Below are positions 44,242 to 54,038 of a stretch of 64,000 bases of DNA, piece after piece; within the stretch, counting starts at the first letter, position 1; each line of letters begins with the position of its first letter. The notes below the pieces were generated by a model. It saw only the letters and a program-made list of their open reading frames with translations, had not been told where the DNA came from and did not search any database. Source of the stretch: Salinispora cortesiana (GTDB lineage: Bacteria > Actinomycetota > Actinomycetes > Mycobacteriales > Micromonosporaceae); assembly GCF_000484695.1 (NCBI RefSeq), contig NZ_AXVR01000001.1:1-64000 (forward strand). The letters are read 5' to 3'. Both the position numbers and the translations under genes were made by a program.

Positions 44242-44558
44242 CCGTGAAGGTCAAGAAGGGCGACACGGTCGTCGTCATCGCCGGCAAGGACAAGGGTGCC
44301 AAGGGCAAGGTCATCGCGGCCTACCCACGGCAGGACAAGGTCCTGGTCGAGGGCGTGAACCGGGTCAAGAAGCACACCCGCATCAGCACCACCCAGCGTG
44401 GCGCGAAGACCGGTGGCATCGTCACCCAGGAGGCTCCGATCCACGTTTCGAACGTGATGGTCTTGGACTCCGACGGCAAGCCGACCCGGGTCGGTTACCG
44501 GATCGACGACAATGGCCAGAAGGTCCGCATCGCGCGTAGCACCGGTAAGGACCTGTGA
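44238..44558 (+). CDS. rplX: 50S ribosomal protein L24
   Basis: 106 residues from GTG 44238, which overlaps the rplN stop; a GTG at 44244 gives a protein two residues shorter. GGAGG (44229-44233) can serve either. The KOW motif ([40 protein letters not shown]) is complete. L24 initiates 50S assembly and lies at the tunnel exit. The stop overlaps the rplE start. Confidence 0.96.
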   Translation: MTVKVKKGDTVVVIAGKDKGAKGKVIAAYPRQDKVLVEGVNRVKKHTRISTTQRGAKTGGIVTQEAPIHVSNVMVLDSDGKPTRVGYRIDDNGQKVRIARSTGKDL

Positions 44559-45127
44559 TGACCACGGCTACCGAAACCAAGACCATGCCGCGCCTCAAGG
44601 AGCGGTACCGTAACGAGATCGTGGGCCAGCTGCGGGAGCAGTACAAGTACGGCAACCCGATGCAGGTGCCGCGCCTGGTCAAGATCGTCGTCAACATGGG
44701 TGTCGGCGAGGCTGCTCGGGACGCCAAGTTGATCGACGGTGCCGTCCGCGACCTGGCCACCATTACCGGCCAGAAGCCGCAGGTTAGGCGGGCCACCAAG
44801 TCCATCGCGCAGTTCAAGCTGCGGGAGGGCATGCCGATCGGCGCGAAGGTCACTCTGCGCGGCGACCGGATGTGGGAGTTCCTGGACCGGCTGCTCTCCA
44901 TCGCGCTGCCGCGGATCCGGGACTTCCGCGGTCTCGATGGGCGCAAGCTCGACGGGAACGGCAACTACACGTTCGGTTTGACCGAGCAGTCGGTGTTCCA
45001 CGAGATCGACCAGGACAAGATCGATCGCCAGCGGGGCATGGACATCACGGTGGTCACCACCGCCACGACCGACGATGAGGGCCGGGCGCTGCTCAAGTTC
45101 CTGGGCTTCCCGTTCAAGGAGAACTGA
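44558..45127 (+). CDS. rplE: 50S ribosomal protein L5
   Basis: 189 residues from ATG 44558, placed six bases after AAGGA; a GTG immediately before is less well spaced. [65 protein letters not shown] is diagnostic. L5 binds 5S rRNA and contacts P-site tRNA. rpsN follows one base later. Confidence 0.97.
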   Translation: MTTATETKTMPRLKERYRNEIVGQLREQYKYGNPMQVPRLVKIVVNMGVGEAARDAKLIDGAVRDLATITGQKPQVRRATKSIAQFKLREGMPIGAKVTLRGDRMWEFLDRLLSIALPRIRDFRGLDGRKLDGNGNYTFGLTEQSVFHEIDQDKIDRQRGMDITVVTTATTDDEGRALLKFLGFPFKEN

Positions 45128-45128
45128 G

Positions 45129-45314
45129 ATGGCCAAGAAGGCGCTGATCCTCAAAGCGGCCGCGAAGCCGAAGTTCTCGGTTCGCGCGTACACCCGCTGC
45201 CAGCGGTGCGGGCGTCCGAAGGCGGTCTACCGCAAGTTCGGTCTCTGCCGGGTCTGCATCCGGGAGATGGCCCACCGCGGTGAGCTGCCCGGCGTGTCCA
45301 AGGCTTCCTGGTAA
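45129..45314 (+). CDS. rpsN: 30S ribosomal protein S14, zinc-binding type
   Basis: 61 residues. The CxxC...CxxC zinc ribbon (C24, C27, C40, C43) marks the short type-Z S14. The longer zinc-free paralogue, usually zinc-repressed, is not in this window. It is a 30S head component. Confidence 0.97.
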   Translation: MAKKALILKAAAKPKFSVRAYTRCQRCGRPKAVYRKFGLCRVCIREMAHRGELPGVSKASW

Positions 45315-45407
45315 TAGCCCGGCGCGCTCCGCGCGTCAGCTGCACTGTCTCTTCGCCGTAGGCCCGGGACTGCCCGGGAACCCCGGCGAGAAAGGTTGAC
45401 GAGTTTA

Positions 45408-45815
45408 ATGACGATGACCGACCCGATCGCAGACATGCTCACGCGTCTGCGTAACGCCAACCAGGCGTACCACGACCGGGTGACGATGCCTTACTCGAAG
45501 ATCAAGGCGAATATCGCCGAGGTCCTCAAGTCCGAGGGGTACATCAGCACCTGGTTGGTCGAGGAGCCCGAGGAGAGCGCCGTCGGCAAGCGACTGGTCG
45601 TCGAGCTGAAGTACGGCCAGAACCGCGAGCGGAGCCTGGCCGGCATCAAGCGCGTGTCCAAGCCCGGCCTTCGGGTGTACGCCAAGTCGGGTGAGCTCCC
45701 GCGCGTGCTCGGTGGGCTTGGCGTGGCGATCATTTCGACGTCCCAGGGGCTGCTCACCGATCGGCAGGCCCGCAAGCGGAGCGTTGGCGGGGAAGTCCTC
45801 GCCTTCGTCTGGTAA
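45408..45815 (+). CDS. rpsH: 30S ribosomal protein S8
   Basis: 135 residues; ATG 45408 gives [24 protein letters not shown], the usual start. The C-terminal [31 protein letters not shown] is diagnostic. S8 is an early binder of the 16S central domain and the spc autoregulator in E. coli. A 93-bp gap precedes it. Confidence 0.97.
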   Translation: MTMTDPIADMLTRLRNANQAYHDRVTMPYSKIKANIAEVLKSEGYISTWLVEEPEESAVGKRLVVELKYGQNRERSLAGIKRVSKPGLRVYAKSGELPRVLGGLGVAIISTSQGLLTDRQARKRSVGGEVLAFVW

Positions 45816-45831
45816 CGGGAGACAGGTAGAA

Positions 45832-46374
45832 ATGTCGCGTATTGGACGTAAGTCGATCCCGGTGCCAGCCGGCGTTGACGTCACGATCGCCGGCCAGACC
45901 GTCACGGTCAAGGGCCCCAAGGGCGAACTCTCGCACACCATCGCCGAGCCGATCACTGTCGAGCGGGCGGAGGACGGGCAGCTGAACGTGGCTCGCCCGA
46001 ACGACGAGCGCAAGGCCAAGGAACTGCACGGACTGAGCCGTACCCTGGTCGCCAACATGATCATCGGTGTGACCGAGGGTTACCGGAAGAGTCTGGAGAT
46101 CGCGGGCACCGGTTACCGGGTAACCGCGAAGGGCAAGGACCTCGAGTTCGCGCTCGGGTTCTCGCACCCGGTCACCGTGGTGGCACCGGAGGGCATCTCC
46201 TTCTCGGTAGAGAAGCCGACGTTGTTCCACGTGGCCGGCATCAACAAGCAGCTGGTCGGTGAGGTCGCCGCGAACATCCGGAAGATCCGTCCGCCGGAGC
46301 CCTACAAGGGCAAGGGCGTGAAGTACCAGGGTGAAGTGATCCGCCGTAAGGCCGGAAAGGCAGGTAAGAAGTGA
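45832..46374 (+). CDS. rplF: 50S ribosomal protein L6
   Basis: 180 residues from ATG 45832. [64 protein letters not shown] and [29 protein letters not shown] are characteristic. L6 lies near the sarcin-ricin loop. It overlaps rplR by four bases. Confidence 0.98.
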   Translation: MSRIGRKSIPVPAGVDVTIAGQTVTVKGPKGELSHTIAEPITVERAEDGQLNVARPNDERKAKELHGLSRTLVANMIIGVTEGYRKSLEIAGTGYRVTAKGKDLEFALGFSHPVTVVAPEGISFSVEKPTLFHVAGINKQLVGEVAANIRKIRPPEPYKGKGVKYQGEVIRRKAGKAGKK

Positions 46375-46760
46375 GCGCCACGCTGCTCAAGCGTCGCCGC
46401 GGTGTCGCCGCCAAGCGCGCCGTCGGGCGGGCGCGCCGGCACTTCCGGGTCCGCCGGCAGGTCAGTGGGACGCCCGCGCGTCCCCGCCTGGTGGTCACCC
46501 GTTCGCTGCGGCACATCGTCGCCCAGATCGTGGACGACACCAAGGGGCACACCCTGGTGTCGGCCTCGACCCTGGATGCCTCGCTGCGGGGCGCCGAGGG
46601 CGACAAGAGTGTTCTGGCCGGCAAGGTCGGCGTTCTGCTCGCCGAGCGGGCGAAGGCCGCTGGTATCGCCAAGGTCGTCTTCGACCGCGGTGGCAACCGG
46701 TACGCGGGGCGGGTCGCCGCGCTGGCCGACGCCGCCCGCGAAGCCGGGCTCGAGTTCTGA
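46371..46760 (+). CDS. rplR: 50S ribosomal protein L18
   Basis: 129 residues; GTG overlapping the rplF stop. [37 protein letters not shown] and [28 protein letters not shown] are diagnostic. With L5 it anchors 5S rRNA in the central protuberance. Confidence 0.97.
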   Translation: MSATLLKRRRGVAAKRAVGRARRHFRVRRQVSGTPARPRLVVTRSLRHIVAQIVDDTKGHTLVSASTLDASLRGAEGDKSVLAGKVGVLLAERAKAAGIAKVVFDRGGNRYAGRVAALADAAREAGLEF

Positions 46761-46794
46761 CAAACCCCGTCACGAGAGAGAAGGAAGGCTGCTG

Positions 46795-47409
46795 ATGCCA
46801 GGTCAACAGCGCCGTGGCGGCGGGTCCGGTGGCAACGAGGGTGGTCGCCGCGACAACCGCCGTGAGGGCGGCCGCGGAAACGCGCCCGTCGAGAAGACCC
46901 CGCACCTTGAGCGGGTCGTCGCAATCAACCGCGTCGCAAAGGTCGTGAAGGGTGGTCGTCGCTTCAGCTTCACCGCCCTGGTGATCGTGGGCGACGGCGA
47001 CGGCACCGTCGGTGTGGGCTATGGAAAGGCCAAGGAGGTGCCCGCGGCGATCGCCAAGGGTGTCGAGGAGGCCAAGAAGCACTTCTTCAAGGTGCCGCGG
47101 ATCGGTCAGTCGATCCCGCACCCGGTGCAGGGCGAGGACGCCGCTGGTGTCGTGCTGCTGAAGCCGGCTTCGGCCGGTACCGGCGTCATCGCCGGTGGCC
47201 CGGTCCGTGCCGTGCTGGAGTGCGCCGGCATTCACGATGTGCTCTCCAAGAGCCTCGGGTCGTCCAACCCGATCAACATCGTGCACGCCACGCTGGCGGC
47301 GCTGAAGGGGCTTGAGTCCCCCGAGGCTGTCGCGGCCCGACGGGGCCTGCCGGTTGAGGACGTTGCGCCGGCGGCGATGCTGGCATCGCGGGCGGAGGTG
47401 GCGTCCTGA
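46795..47409 (+). CDS. rpsE: 30S ribosomal protein S5
   Basis: 204 residues from ATG 46795 (GAAGGA upstream). A Gly/Arg-rich N-terminal extension of about 30 residues ([18 protein letters not shown]...) precedes the normal S5 core: [50 protein letters not shown]5 contributes to decoding accuracy and mRNA unwinding. The stop overlaps the rpmD ATG. Confidence 0.97.
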   Translation: MPGQQRRGGGSGGNEGGRRDNRREGGRGNAPVEKTPHLERVVAINRVAKVVKGGRRFSFTALVIVGDGDGTVGVGYGKAKEVPAAIAKGVEEAKKHFFKVPRIGQSIPHPVQGEDAAGVVLLKPASAGTGVIAGGPVRAVLECAGIHDVLSKSLGSSNPINIVHATLAALKGLESPEAVAARRGLPVEDVAPAAMLASRAEVAS

Positions 47410-47591
47410 TGGCTCGCCTGAAGGTCACCCAGGTCCGGTCCGAGATTGGGACCAAGCAGAACCAGCGGGACTCGCTGCGTTCGCTCGGGCTCAAGCGGAT
47501 CAATGACGTGGTGGTCAAGGAGGACCGTCCGGAGATTCGCGGCATGATCTTCACGGTCAACCACCTCGTGAAGGTCGAGGAGGTCGAGTAA
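47409..47591 (+). CDS. rpmD: 50S ribosomal protein L30
   Basis: 60 residues. [59 protein letters not shown] is a standard L30. It overlaps both neighbours by one base, implying coupled translation rpsE-rpmD-rplO. Confidence 0.97.
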   Translation: MARLKVTQVRSEIGTKQNQRDSLRSLGLKRINDVVVKEDRPEIRGMIFTVNHLVKVEEVE

Positions 47592-48034
47592 TGACGATCA
47601 AGGTCCACCACCTGCGTCCGGCGCCGGGTGCCAAGATGGCCAAGACCCGGGTGGGTCGTGGTGAGGGCTCCAAGGGCAAGACCGCCGGTCGCGGTACCAA
47701 GGGGTCGAAGGCCCGGAAGAACATCTCGGCGGCGTTCGAGGGTGGGCAGATGCCTATCCACATGCGCTTGCCGAAGATGAAGGGCTTCAAGAACAAGTTC
47801 AAGGTGACCTTCCAGGTCGTAAACCTGGAGCGGCTCGCCGAGCTGTTCCCGAACGGCGGCCAGGTTGGCCCGGCCGAGTTGGTCGACGCCGGCGCGGTCC
47901 GCAAGGGGCAGCCGGTCAAGATTCTCGGGACCGGCGACCTCGGTGGCGTGACTCTCCAGGTCTCGGCGCAGGCGTTCAGCGCGTCGGCCAAGGAGAAGAT
48001 TACCGCTGCCGGTGGTTCGATCACCGAGCTGTAA
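47591..48034 (+). CDS. rplO: 50S ribosomal protein L15
   Basis: 147 residues. [66 protein letters not shown] and the C-terminal [26 protein letters not shown]-like end identify L15. Here a strong terminator and about 950 bp follow before secY, unlike E. coli where secY is the next spc gene. Confidence 0.97.
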   Translation: MTIKVHHLRPAPGAKMAKTRVGRGEGSKGKTAGRGTKGSKARKNISAAFEGGQMPIHMRLPKMKGFKNKFKVTFQVVNLERLAELFPNGGQVGPAELVDAGAVRKGQPVKILGTGDLGGVTLQVSAQAFSASAKEKITAAGGSITEL

Positions 48035-48042
48035 GAGTTCTG

Positions 48043-48083
48043 CGGCGTGGGCAGGTCGGGAAGAAGCCGACCTGCCCACGCCG
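48043..48083 (+). terminator. spc operon terminator after rplO
   Basis: Perfect 17-bp stem (48043-48059 with 48067-48083) and a GAAGAAG loop, 8 bp after the rplO stop. No T-run. Confidence 0.8.
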
Positions 48084-48987
48084 TAGCTCGTTGGCCGTCG
48101 TTGTGCGGCGTGCGCCTCGTTTTCGGGAAACGTGAAGGGGCTCCGATTTTTGGCTGCGGTGTGGTCGGCCGGCTGATCGAAGTATCGGAGAGTCGCACAG
48201 CTTTTGGTAATGCTGATCGTGACCGCTTTCAGTTTTGTTTCCCGAAGGAGTGAGACCCCTAGTCTTGCGGCCCACCTACGGCGCGGCTGCGGTAGCTTCG
48301 GGAAATGCGGCCGCATTGATCGCGGGTAGATTTCTTTCCAATTGACCGACGGGCAGCGTAAACCTTGTTTCCAGGTCCTGCCGCGTTGTGGTCTGGGCGC
48401 ACTCGGAGCTTGGCGCGGGCAATGGTCGGCGATGTCACTTTGGCACTCGCGTGGCGCACCTGATATGGACTTCACCGATCATGGTGATGGTGCGGGTGAG
48501 GCCTGGATGGACCGCGGCGAGCGCCAGCCTGCTGGCTGCAGCAAGGCCGAGGCTGAGATCGGGACCGAGACGAGACCGGTGCCGTGACCGGGCTCGAGGC
48601 TGGGATTGAAGCCGAGGCGAGACCAGGGGTGGGGCGCAGGGGAATCGCCCGTAGCTGTTCGCTATAGTTGGCAACAATTCTGCACGCTAGCGCACGGGTG
48701 GTGCCGGGTCAATAGAAGATTATAGACTTGATAATTCGGTGCGTCGCTCTCTTGTGGCATGACGCGCGCGTAGACTGCTCTGGGCCCCCGATGTGGGAGG
48801 CCGTGGAGGTTCGGTCCCTCGTCTGTCCGCTTCGTATGCCGCGGCCGGCAGAACGAGACATGTAGGCACCCAGTGGTGTGGTGTTGGGCAAGCCTGTTAA
48901 GGTGTGACCTCGGCGTCGTCTAGGTCGCCAGTCTGATGGTGCCCGTGTTGGCGAATGGCCACGCGGCCTTCGCGCAGGAGGAAGAAC
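48084..48987. other. Long intergenic region before secY
   Basis: About 900 bp. It contains TTCGGGAAAC (48122-48131), its exact inverse GTTTCCCGAA (48237-48246) and a third TTCGGGAAA (48297-48305). A degenerate direct repeat lies at 48545-48577 and 48591-48624, and an AT-richer patch at about 48713-48740. A TAGACT box (48771-48776) and a TAGGTC box (48921-48926) are weak -10 candidates. No coding sequence is convincing. secY must be transcribed from here. Confidence 0.5.
48545..48624. repeat. Degenerate direct repeat of about 33 bp
   Basis: The segments at 48545-48577 and 48591-48624 share a CGAGGCTG.GAT...CCGAG.CGAGACC pattern, with a short G/C-rich spacer. Its origin is unclear; it lies in the non-coding region before secY. 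Confidence 0.5.
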
Positions 48988-50313
48988 TTGCTGTCTGCCT
49001 TTCTCAGTGCGTTCCGTACGCCTGACCTGCGCAAGAAGCTGCTGTTCACGATCGGTATCATTGCGATCTACCGCCTCGGCGCTGCGCTGCCCAGCCCCGG
49101 TGTGTCGTACACCAACGTGCAGAAGTGCATCGATGCGACCCAGGGCAGCACCGGTGTGCTGAACCTGCTCAACCTCTTCTCCGGTGGAGCGTTGCTGCAG
49201 CTCTCGGTCTTCGCGCTGGGCATCATGCCCTACATCACCGCGTCGATCATCCTGCAGCTGTTGACTGTGGTGATCCCCCGGTTGGAGCAGCTCCGTAAGG
49301 AGGGCCAGGCCGGCCAGGCGAAGATCACGCAGTACACCCGCTACCTGACCCTCGGGCTCGGTGTCCTGCAGGCGTCGGCCTTCGTGGCGCTGGCCCGCTC
49401 CGGGCAGCTCTTCAACAACCAGTGTGACCAGTTCCCGATCATCCCGGAAGGGACCGGTATCCCGGACTGGCTGACCCTGAGCATCCTGGTCATGACGATG
49501 ACCGCGGGCACCGGCGTGGTGATGTGGCTCGGCGAGCTGATCACCGACCGGGGCGTCGGCAACGGTATGTCCGTGCTGATCTTCACCTCGATCGCGGCCC
49601 GGCTCCCCGCCGAGGGCTGGACGATCAAGGAGAGCCAGGGCTGGGCCAAGTTCCTGCTCGTCGTCGCTCTGGTCCTGGTCATCATCACCGCGGTCACCTT
49701 CATCGAGCAGTCGCAGCGGCGGATCCCGGTGCAGTACGCCAAGCGGATGATCGGCCGGCGGATGTACGGCGGCACGTCCACCTACATCCCGTTGAAGGTG
49801 AACCAGGCGGGTGTCATCCCGGTCATCTTCGGCTCCTCACTGCTCTACCTGCCGCAGTTGGCCCTGCAGTTCTTCGACCAGACCGACCCGGGCCAGACCC
49901 AGGTGTGGATTCAGAACAACCTGGTCGATCCGACCAGCCCGATCTACATCGTGGTCTACTTCCTGCTGATCATCTTCTTCACGTACTTCTACGTCTCGAT
50001 CACCTTCAACCCGACCGAGGTCGCGGACAACATGAAGAAGTACGGCGGTTTCGTCCCGGGTATCCGTCCGGGCAAGCCGACCGCCGACTACCTCGACTTC
50101 ATCCTCAGTCGGATCACCCTGGCCGGCGCGCTCTATCTGGCCGTCGTCTCGATCCTGCCGAACTTCTTCTTCATCTGGCTTGACCGCCAGCAGTACCTGA
50201 ACTTCCCGTTCGGTGGTACCGCAGTGCTGATCATGGTTGGTGTTGGTCTCGAGACCACCAAGCAGATCGAGAGCCAACTGATGCAGCGGAACTACGAAGG
50301 GTTCCTGCGGTAG
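48988..50313 (+). CDS. secY: Preprotein translocase subunit SecY
   Basis: 441 residues from TTG 48988, preferred over ATG 48955 because AGGAGG (48976-48981) precedes it at the right distance. LSAFLSAFRTPDLRKKLLFTIGIIAIYRLGAALPSPG then matches actinobacterial SecY starts. About ten membrane helices, with the plug and gating signatures (ALGIMPYITASIILQLL, GNGMSVLIFTSIAARLP, the cytoplasmic loop RRIPVQYAKRM). It forms the SecYEG channel with SecE encoded earlier in the window. adk starts directly after the stop. Confidence 0.97.
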   Translation: MLSAFLSAFRTPDLRKKLLFTIGIIAIYRLGAALPSPGVSYTNVQKCIDATQGSTGVLNLLNLFSGGALLQLSVFALGIMPYITASIILQLLTVVIPRLEQLRKEGQAGQAKITQYTRYLTLGLGVLQASAFVALARSGQLFNNQCDQFPIIPEGTGIPDWLTLSILVMTMTAGTGVVMWLGELITDRGVGNGMSVLIFTSIAARLPAEGWTIKESQGWAKFLLVVALVLVIITAVTFIEQSQRRIPVQYAKRMIGRRMYGGTSTYIPLKVNQAGVIPVIFGSSLLYLPQLALQFFDQTDPGQTQVWIQNNLVDPTSPIYIVVYFLLIIFFTYFYVSITFNPTEVADNMKKYGGFVPGIRPGKPTADYLDFILSRITLAGALYLAVVSILPNFFFIWLDRQQYLNFPFGGTAVLIMVGVGLETTKQIESQLMQRNYEGFLR

Positions 50314-50967
50314 ATGAGACTCGTTCTGGTTGGCCCGCCGGGAGCGGGTAAGGGCACGCAGGCAGAGTTCGTCGCCGCACACCTCGCGGTGCCGAAGATC
50401 TCGACCGGGGACATCTTCCGGTCCAACGTCTCGCAGGGCACGCCCCTCGGGGTCGAGGCCAAGCGGTACATGGACGCCGGCGAGTTGGTGCCGGACGAAG
50501 TGACCATCAACATGGTCCGGGACCGGCTCGCCGAACCGGACGCCGGTGCGGGGTTCCTCCTCGACGGCTTCCCGCGGACCACCCCACAGGCGGCCGCGCT
50601 GGACAAGCTCCTCGTTGACCTGGGCGCCGCGCTGGACCTGGTGCTGGAGCTGGTGGTTGACGACGACGAGGTCATTCGGCGCCTCTCCGGCCGGCGTACC
50701 TGCCGGGGCTGCGGCAAGGTCTGGCATGTCGAGTTCGACGCCCCCAGTCAGGAGGGGCGCTGCGACCGGTGTGGCGCCGAGCTGTTCCAGCGCGACGATG
50801 ACAAGCCGGAGACCATCGCCACCCGGTTGCGGGAGTACGCGGACAAGACCGCGCCACTGGTGGACTACTACGGCGCCCAGAGCAAGCTGGTGGGCATCGA
50901 CGCCACCGGCCCGGTGGAGGATGTCACCGTGCGTGCGATCGACGCTCTGCGGTCCTACAGCGGCTGA
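50314..50967 (+). CDS. adk: Adenylate kinase with zinc-type LID
   Basis: 217 residues starting right after the secY stop, so translationally coupled. P-loop [13 protein letters not shown] at residues 7-15. The LID domain carries a zinc site with C130, C133, C150 and C153, which is not universal among actinobacterial Adk proteins. The [10 protein letters not shown] and [16 protein letters not shown] motifs bind AMP and close the active site. It interconverts AMP, ADP and ATP. Confidence 0.97.
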   Translation: MRLVLVGPPGAGKGTQAEFVAAHLAVPKISTGDIFRSNVSQGTPLGVEAKRYMDAGELVPDEVTINMVRDRLAEPDAGAGFLLDGFPRTTPQAAALDKLLVDLGAALDLVLELVVDDDEVIRRLSGRRTCRGCGKVWHVEFDAPSQEGRCDRCGAELFQRDDDKPETIATRLREYADKTAPLVDYYGAQSKLVGIDATGPVEDVTVRAIDALRSYSG

Positions 50968-51047
50968 GCCGCAGCACCGCGGATAGAGACCCGGTAGCGG
51001 GGTACGTGGCGGCGTGCCCCGCTCTTCGGTGAGAGAGGTTTACCCCG

Positions 51048-51893
51048 ATGCGTCGTCCCCAGCTGGATATCCAGCTGAAGACCCCTGACCAGATCGAGAA
51101 GATGCGCGCTGCCGGGCTGGTGGTCGCGGAGGCGTTGCGCCGGATGCGGGAGGCGGTGGCTCCCGGCGTCAGCACCGCGGAGTTGGACGCGATCGCCGAA
51201 TCGACGATCCGGGCGGCGGGCGCCACCCCATCCTTCCTGGGCTACCACGGCTTCCCCGCCTCGATCTGCGCGTCTGTCAACGAGCAGGTCGTGCATGGCA
51301 TCCCGGCCCCCACCCAGGTGCTCCGGGACGGAGACATCATCTCCCTCGACTGCGGTGCGGTGCTGGACGGTTGGCATGGGGATGCGGCCATCACCGTCGC
51401 GGTGGGCGAGGTGGAGCCGGCGTTACTGAGGATGGCCGCGGTCGCCGAGGACGCGATGTGGGCCGGCATCGCCGCGGGCGCCCGCGGTGCTGCCAGTGGC
51501 AAGGGACGGCTTACCGACATCTCCCACGCCGTCGAGACGGCGGTCCGCAAGGGCGGGCGGTACGGCATCGTTGACGGGTATGGCGGGCACGGAATCGGCA
51601 CCGAGATGCACCAGGATCCGCACGTGCTCAACCACGGCCGCCCGGGTAGGGGTCCTCGGCTGGTATCGGGTATGGCGCTCGCCATCGAGCCGATGATCAC
51701 GCTGGGCTCGCCCCGGACGGCGGAGCTGGCCGATGGCTGGACGGTGGTGACGCGGGACGGCTCCCGGGCGGTGCACGTGGAGCACAGCATGGCACTGTTG
51801 CCGGACGGGGTGTGGGTGCTGACCGCGGTTGACGGCGGGCGGGAGCGCCTCGGTGACCTGGTAACCGCCCGGCAGCCGGCGGTTGCCGGCTGA
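51048..51893 (+). CDS. map: Methionine aminopeptidase, type I
   Basis: 281 residues; ATG after GAGAGAGG. The metal ligands of the pita-bread fold are visible: Asp in SLDCGAVLDG, Asp in WHGDAAIT, His in GHGIG, Glu in LAIEPM and Glu in HVEHSM. FLGYHGFPASICASVNEQVVHGIP carries the substrate-pocket His. It removes initiator Met from nascent proteins emerging near L23/L29. It closes the secY-adk-map unit. Confidence 0.97.
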   Translation: MRRPQLDIQLKTPDQIEKMRAAGLVVAEALRRMREAVAPGVSTAELDAIAESTIRAAGATPSFLGYHGFPASICASVNEQVVHGIPAPTQVLRDGDIISLDCGAVLDGWHGDAAITVAVGEVEPALLRMAAVAEDAMWAGIAAGARGAASGKGRLTDISHAVETAVRKGGRYGIVDGYGGHGIGTEMHQDPHVLNHGRPGRGPRLVSGMALAIEPMITLGSPRTAELADGWTVVTRDGSRAVHVEHSMALLPDGVWVLTAVDGGRERLGDLVTARQPAVAG

Positions 51894-52341
51894 GTAGCGG
51901 TCCGAGACCGGGCCTGTGGCCAGCCCGAGACCCGGGCCTGTGGCCGGCCCGAGGGCAGCCCAGGAACGGCCCTCGGCTGAGGAGCTGTCCGGCCCGCCAG
52001 CCGGCTGGCCGAGCTGCCGGCCGATTGGGCACTCGCCGTCGTGGCGGGCGCCGCCGATGGTCCCGGGCCGGTGGTGACCCGGGTGGGCTTCCTCTGGTCC
52101 GGCTGGTGACCGCCATTGCATCTTCCGACCTCGGCTGGTGATCCCGGTGGTGCGGCGGGTTGCGTCTCCAACGGGCCGTGGTTGGTGGAACCGGCCGCTC
52201 GGCTCCGCGGTAGCCCTAGCCGGTGACAGCCCCGGGTGTTGACGTGGTGCTCTGGCCCGCTTCTCAGCAGCCGGACGGGGTCGGCGATGACTACCCGATC
52301 GCCCGGTTCGGCGAGGTCAATTGCCGGGTTGGGTGGTCGGT
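51894..52341. other. Intergenic region between map and the infA promoter
   Basis: About 450 bp, very GC-rich. Two adjacent copies of a GAGACCGGGCCTGTGGCC-like unit occupy 51902-51949. No gene, tRNA or clear terminator was recognised. Confidence 0.45.
51902..51949. repeat. Two 23-24 bp tandem repeats after map
   Basis: Two near-identical units built on CCGAGACC(C)GGGCCTGTGGCC(A/G)GC, followed by a partial CCGAGGGC. Non-coding. Confidence 0.65.
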
Positions 52342-52371
52342 TTGGCGACGGCGCACGGGCCGGCGTACACT
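52342..52371 (+). promoter_or_regulatory. Predicted infA operon promoter
   Basis: TTGGCG (52342-52347), an 18-bp spacer, and TACACT (52366-52371), giving a leader of about 150 nt before infA. Confidence 0.65.
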
Positions 52372-52526
52372 TTCTGATCGGCGCACAGCGTCCACTCCGG
52401 CATGCCCGCCCGCGCTTCGGTGGGTGCTGGAGCCGCGGCTGGCGCGGGTCACCTGATTTCGATCAGTCATCCCGTGAAAGACGTTGTGGGCCGTCCGGAG
52501 CAACCGACGTCAGGACAGCGGAGGAC

Positions 52527-52748
52527 ATGCCGAAAAAAGACGGAGCCATCGAGATCGAGGGCCGGGTCATCGAGCCCCTGCCGAACGCCATGTTCCGGGT
52601 GGAGCTCGCGAATGGGCACAAGGTGCTGGCTCACATCAGCGGCAAGATGCGGCAGCACTACATCCGTATCCTGCCGGAGGACCGGGTCGTCGTCGAACTT
52701 TCGCCGTACGACCTGACCCGAGGGCGCATCGTCTACCGCTACAAGTAA
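52527..52748 (+). CDS. infA: Translation initiation factor IF-1
   Basis: 73 residues from ATG 52527 (GGAGGA-type ribosome site overlapping). [72 protein letters not shown] is the OB-fold IF1, complete. It binds the 30S A site during initiation. It opens the alpha operon in actinobacteria, followed by rpmJ. Confidence 0.98.
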   Translation: MPKKDGAIEIEGRVIEPLPNAMFRVELANGHKVLAHISGKMRQHYIRILPEDRVVVELSPYDLTRGRIVYRYK

Positions 52749-52840
52749 GCCTGACGGCGGCCGGGTGAATCCCGTGTCCGTCTTCGTCGCCCGGAGCCGC
52801 GTTCGTCGCGTCGCCGGGCCAGATCGGAAGTAAGGCAACC

Positions 52841-52954
52841 GTGAAGGTCAAGCCGAGCGTCAAGCGGATCTGCAACAAGTGCCGGGTGATCCGCCGGCAC
52901 GGCCGGGTCATGGTCATCTGCGCCGACCCGCGCCACAAGCAGCGTCAGGGCTGA
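52841..52954 (+). CDS. rpmJ: 50S ribosomal protein L36, zinc-binding type
   Basis: 37 residues, GTG start. [36 protein letters not shown] has the zinc ligands C11, C14, C27 and H32. It is the smallest ribosomal protein, important for late 50S assembly. The next gene starts 264 bp further on, after a structured leader-like interval. Confidence 0.97.
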   Translation: MKVKPSVKRICNKCRVIRRHGRVMVICADPRHKQRQG

Positions 52955-53218
52955 CTGTCCGGCCGGTCGTGCCAACGACCGGTCGACACCGGCCCCGGCC
53001 GCAGATTCCGTCACAACACAGCACATGCTCGTTCCAGCCGCAGGAGTGCGCAGCGCGTACCTCGTCGTGGTTAACCCCCGGTCGGAGGCCGGGGCCCGCT
53101 CGGGCAGCGACCGAACCGGTCGCCGGCGTCGGTATCGGCGTCGGAGAACGGGATGGGTCGGTAGCGGGATGGGACGGGACCACACCTCCGCCAGAAACCA
53201 CGAGGAGTACGCCCGCAC

Positions 53219-53599
53219 ATGGCACGGCTAGTCGGCGTGGATCTCCCCCGCGAGAAGCGGTTGGAGATCGCGCTCACCTACATCTTCGGCGTGGGTCGCA
53301 CCCGCGCTCTGGAGACGCTCGGCGCCACCGGCATCTCGCCGGACAAGCGCGCCCGGGACCTCACGGACGAGGAGCTCGTGCAGCTCCGCGACCACATCGA
53401 GGCCAACTACAAGGTCGAGGGTGACCTGCGCCGCGAGGTCGCCGCGGACATCCGTCGCAAGGTCGAGATCGGCTGCTACGCCGGTATCCGGCACCGCCGG
53501 GGCCTACCGGTTCGTGGTCAGCGGACGCGGACCAACGCCCGCAGCCGCAAGGGCCCGAAGCGGACCGTCGCCGGCAAGAAGAAGCCCGGCAGGAAGTAA
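53219..53599 (+). CDS. rpsM: 30S ribosomal protein S13
   Basis: 126 residues. [33 protein letters not shown] and the C-terminal [39 protein letters not shown] identify S13, which bridges to L5 and contacts P-site tRNA. rpsK follows at 18 bp. Confidence 0.98.
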   Translation: MARLVGVDLPREKRLEIALTYIFGVGRTRALETLGATGISPDKRARDLTDEELVQLRDHIEANYKVEGDLRREVAADIRRKVEIGCYAGIRHRRGLPVRGQRTRTNARSRKGPKRTVAGKKKPGRK

Positions 53600-53617
53600 T
53601 AGGAGCGCAGAAGACTT

Positions 53618-54025
53618 ATGCCACCGAAGGCTCGTGCCGGAGCCGCCGTCAAGAAGGTCCGGCGCAAGGAACGCAAGAACGTCGCCCACGGCCAGGCGCA
53701 CATCAAGAGCACCTTCAACAACACCATCGTGTCCATCACGGACCCGACCGGTGCGGTCATCTCCTGGGCCTCCGCCGGCCAGGTTGGCTTCAAGGGCTCC
53801 CGCAAGTCGACTCCGTTCGCCGCGCAGCTGGCCGCCGAGGCCGCCGCGCGTCGCGCGATGGAGCACGGCATGCGCAAGGTCGACGTGTTCGTCAAGGGCC
53901 CCGGCTCCGGCCGGGAGACCGCCATCCGTTCGCTGCAGGCCGTGGGGCTGGAGGTCGGTCAGATCTCCGACGTGACCCCGCAGCCGCACAACGGGTGCCG
54001 TCCGCCGAAGCGTCGCCGGGTCTGA
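53618..54025 (+). CDS. rpsK: 30S ribosomal protein S11
   Basis: 135 residues. [87 protein letters not shown] is diagnostic. It lies in the 30S platform near the E-site mRNA. rpsD follows after 13 bp. Confidence 0.98.
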
Positions 54026-54038
54026 GAGGTAGGAAGAG

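Noticed and set aside
48955-48987. Upstream ATG for secY
   Set aside because: It would add 11 residues not typical of SecY, and a good AGGAGG site directs the TTG at 48988.
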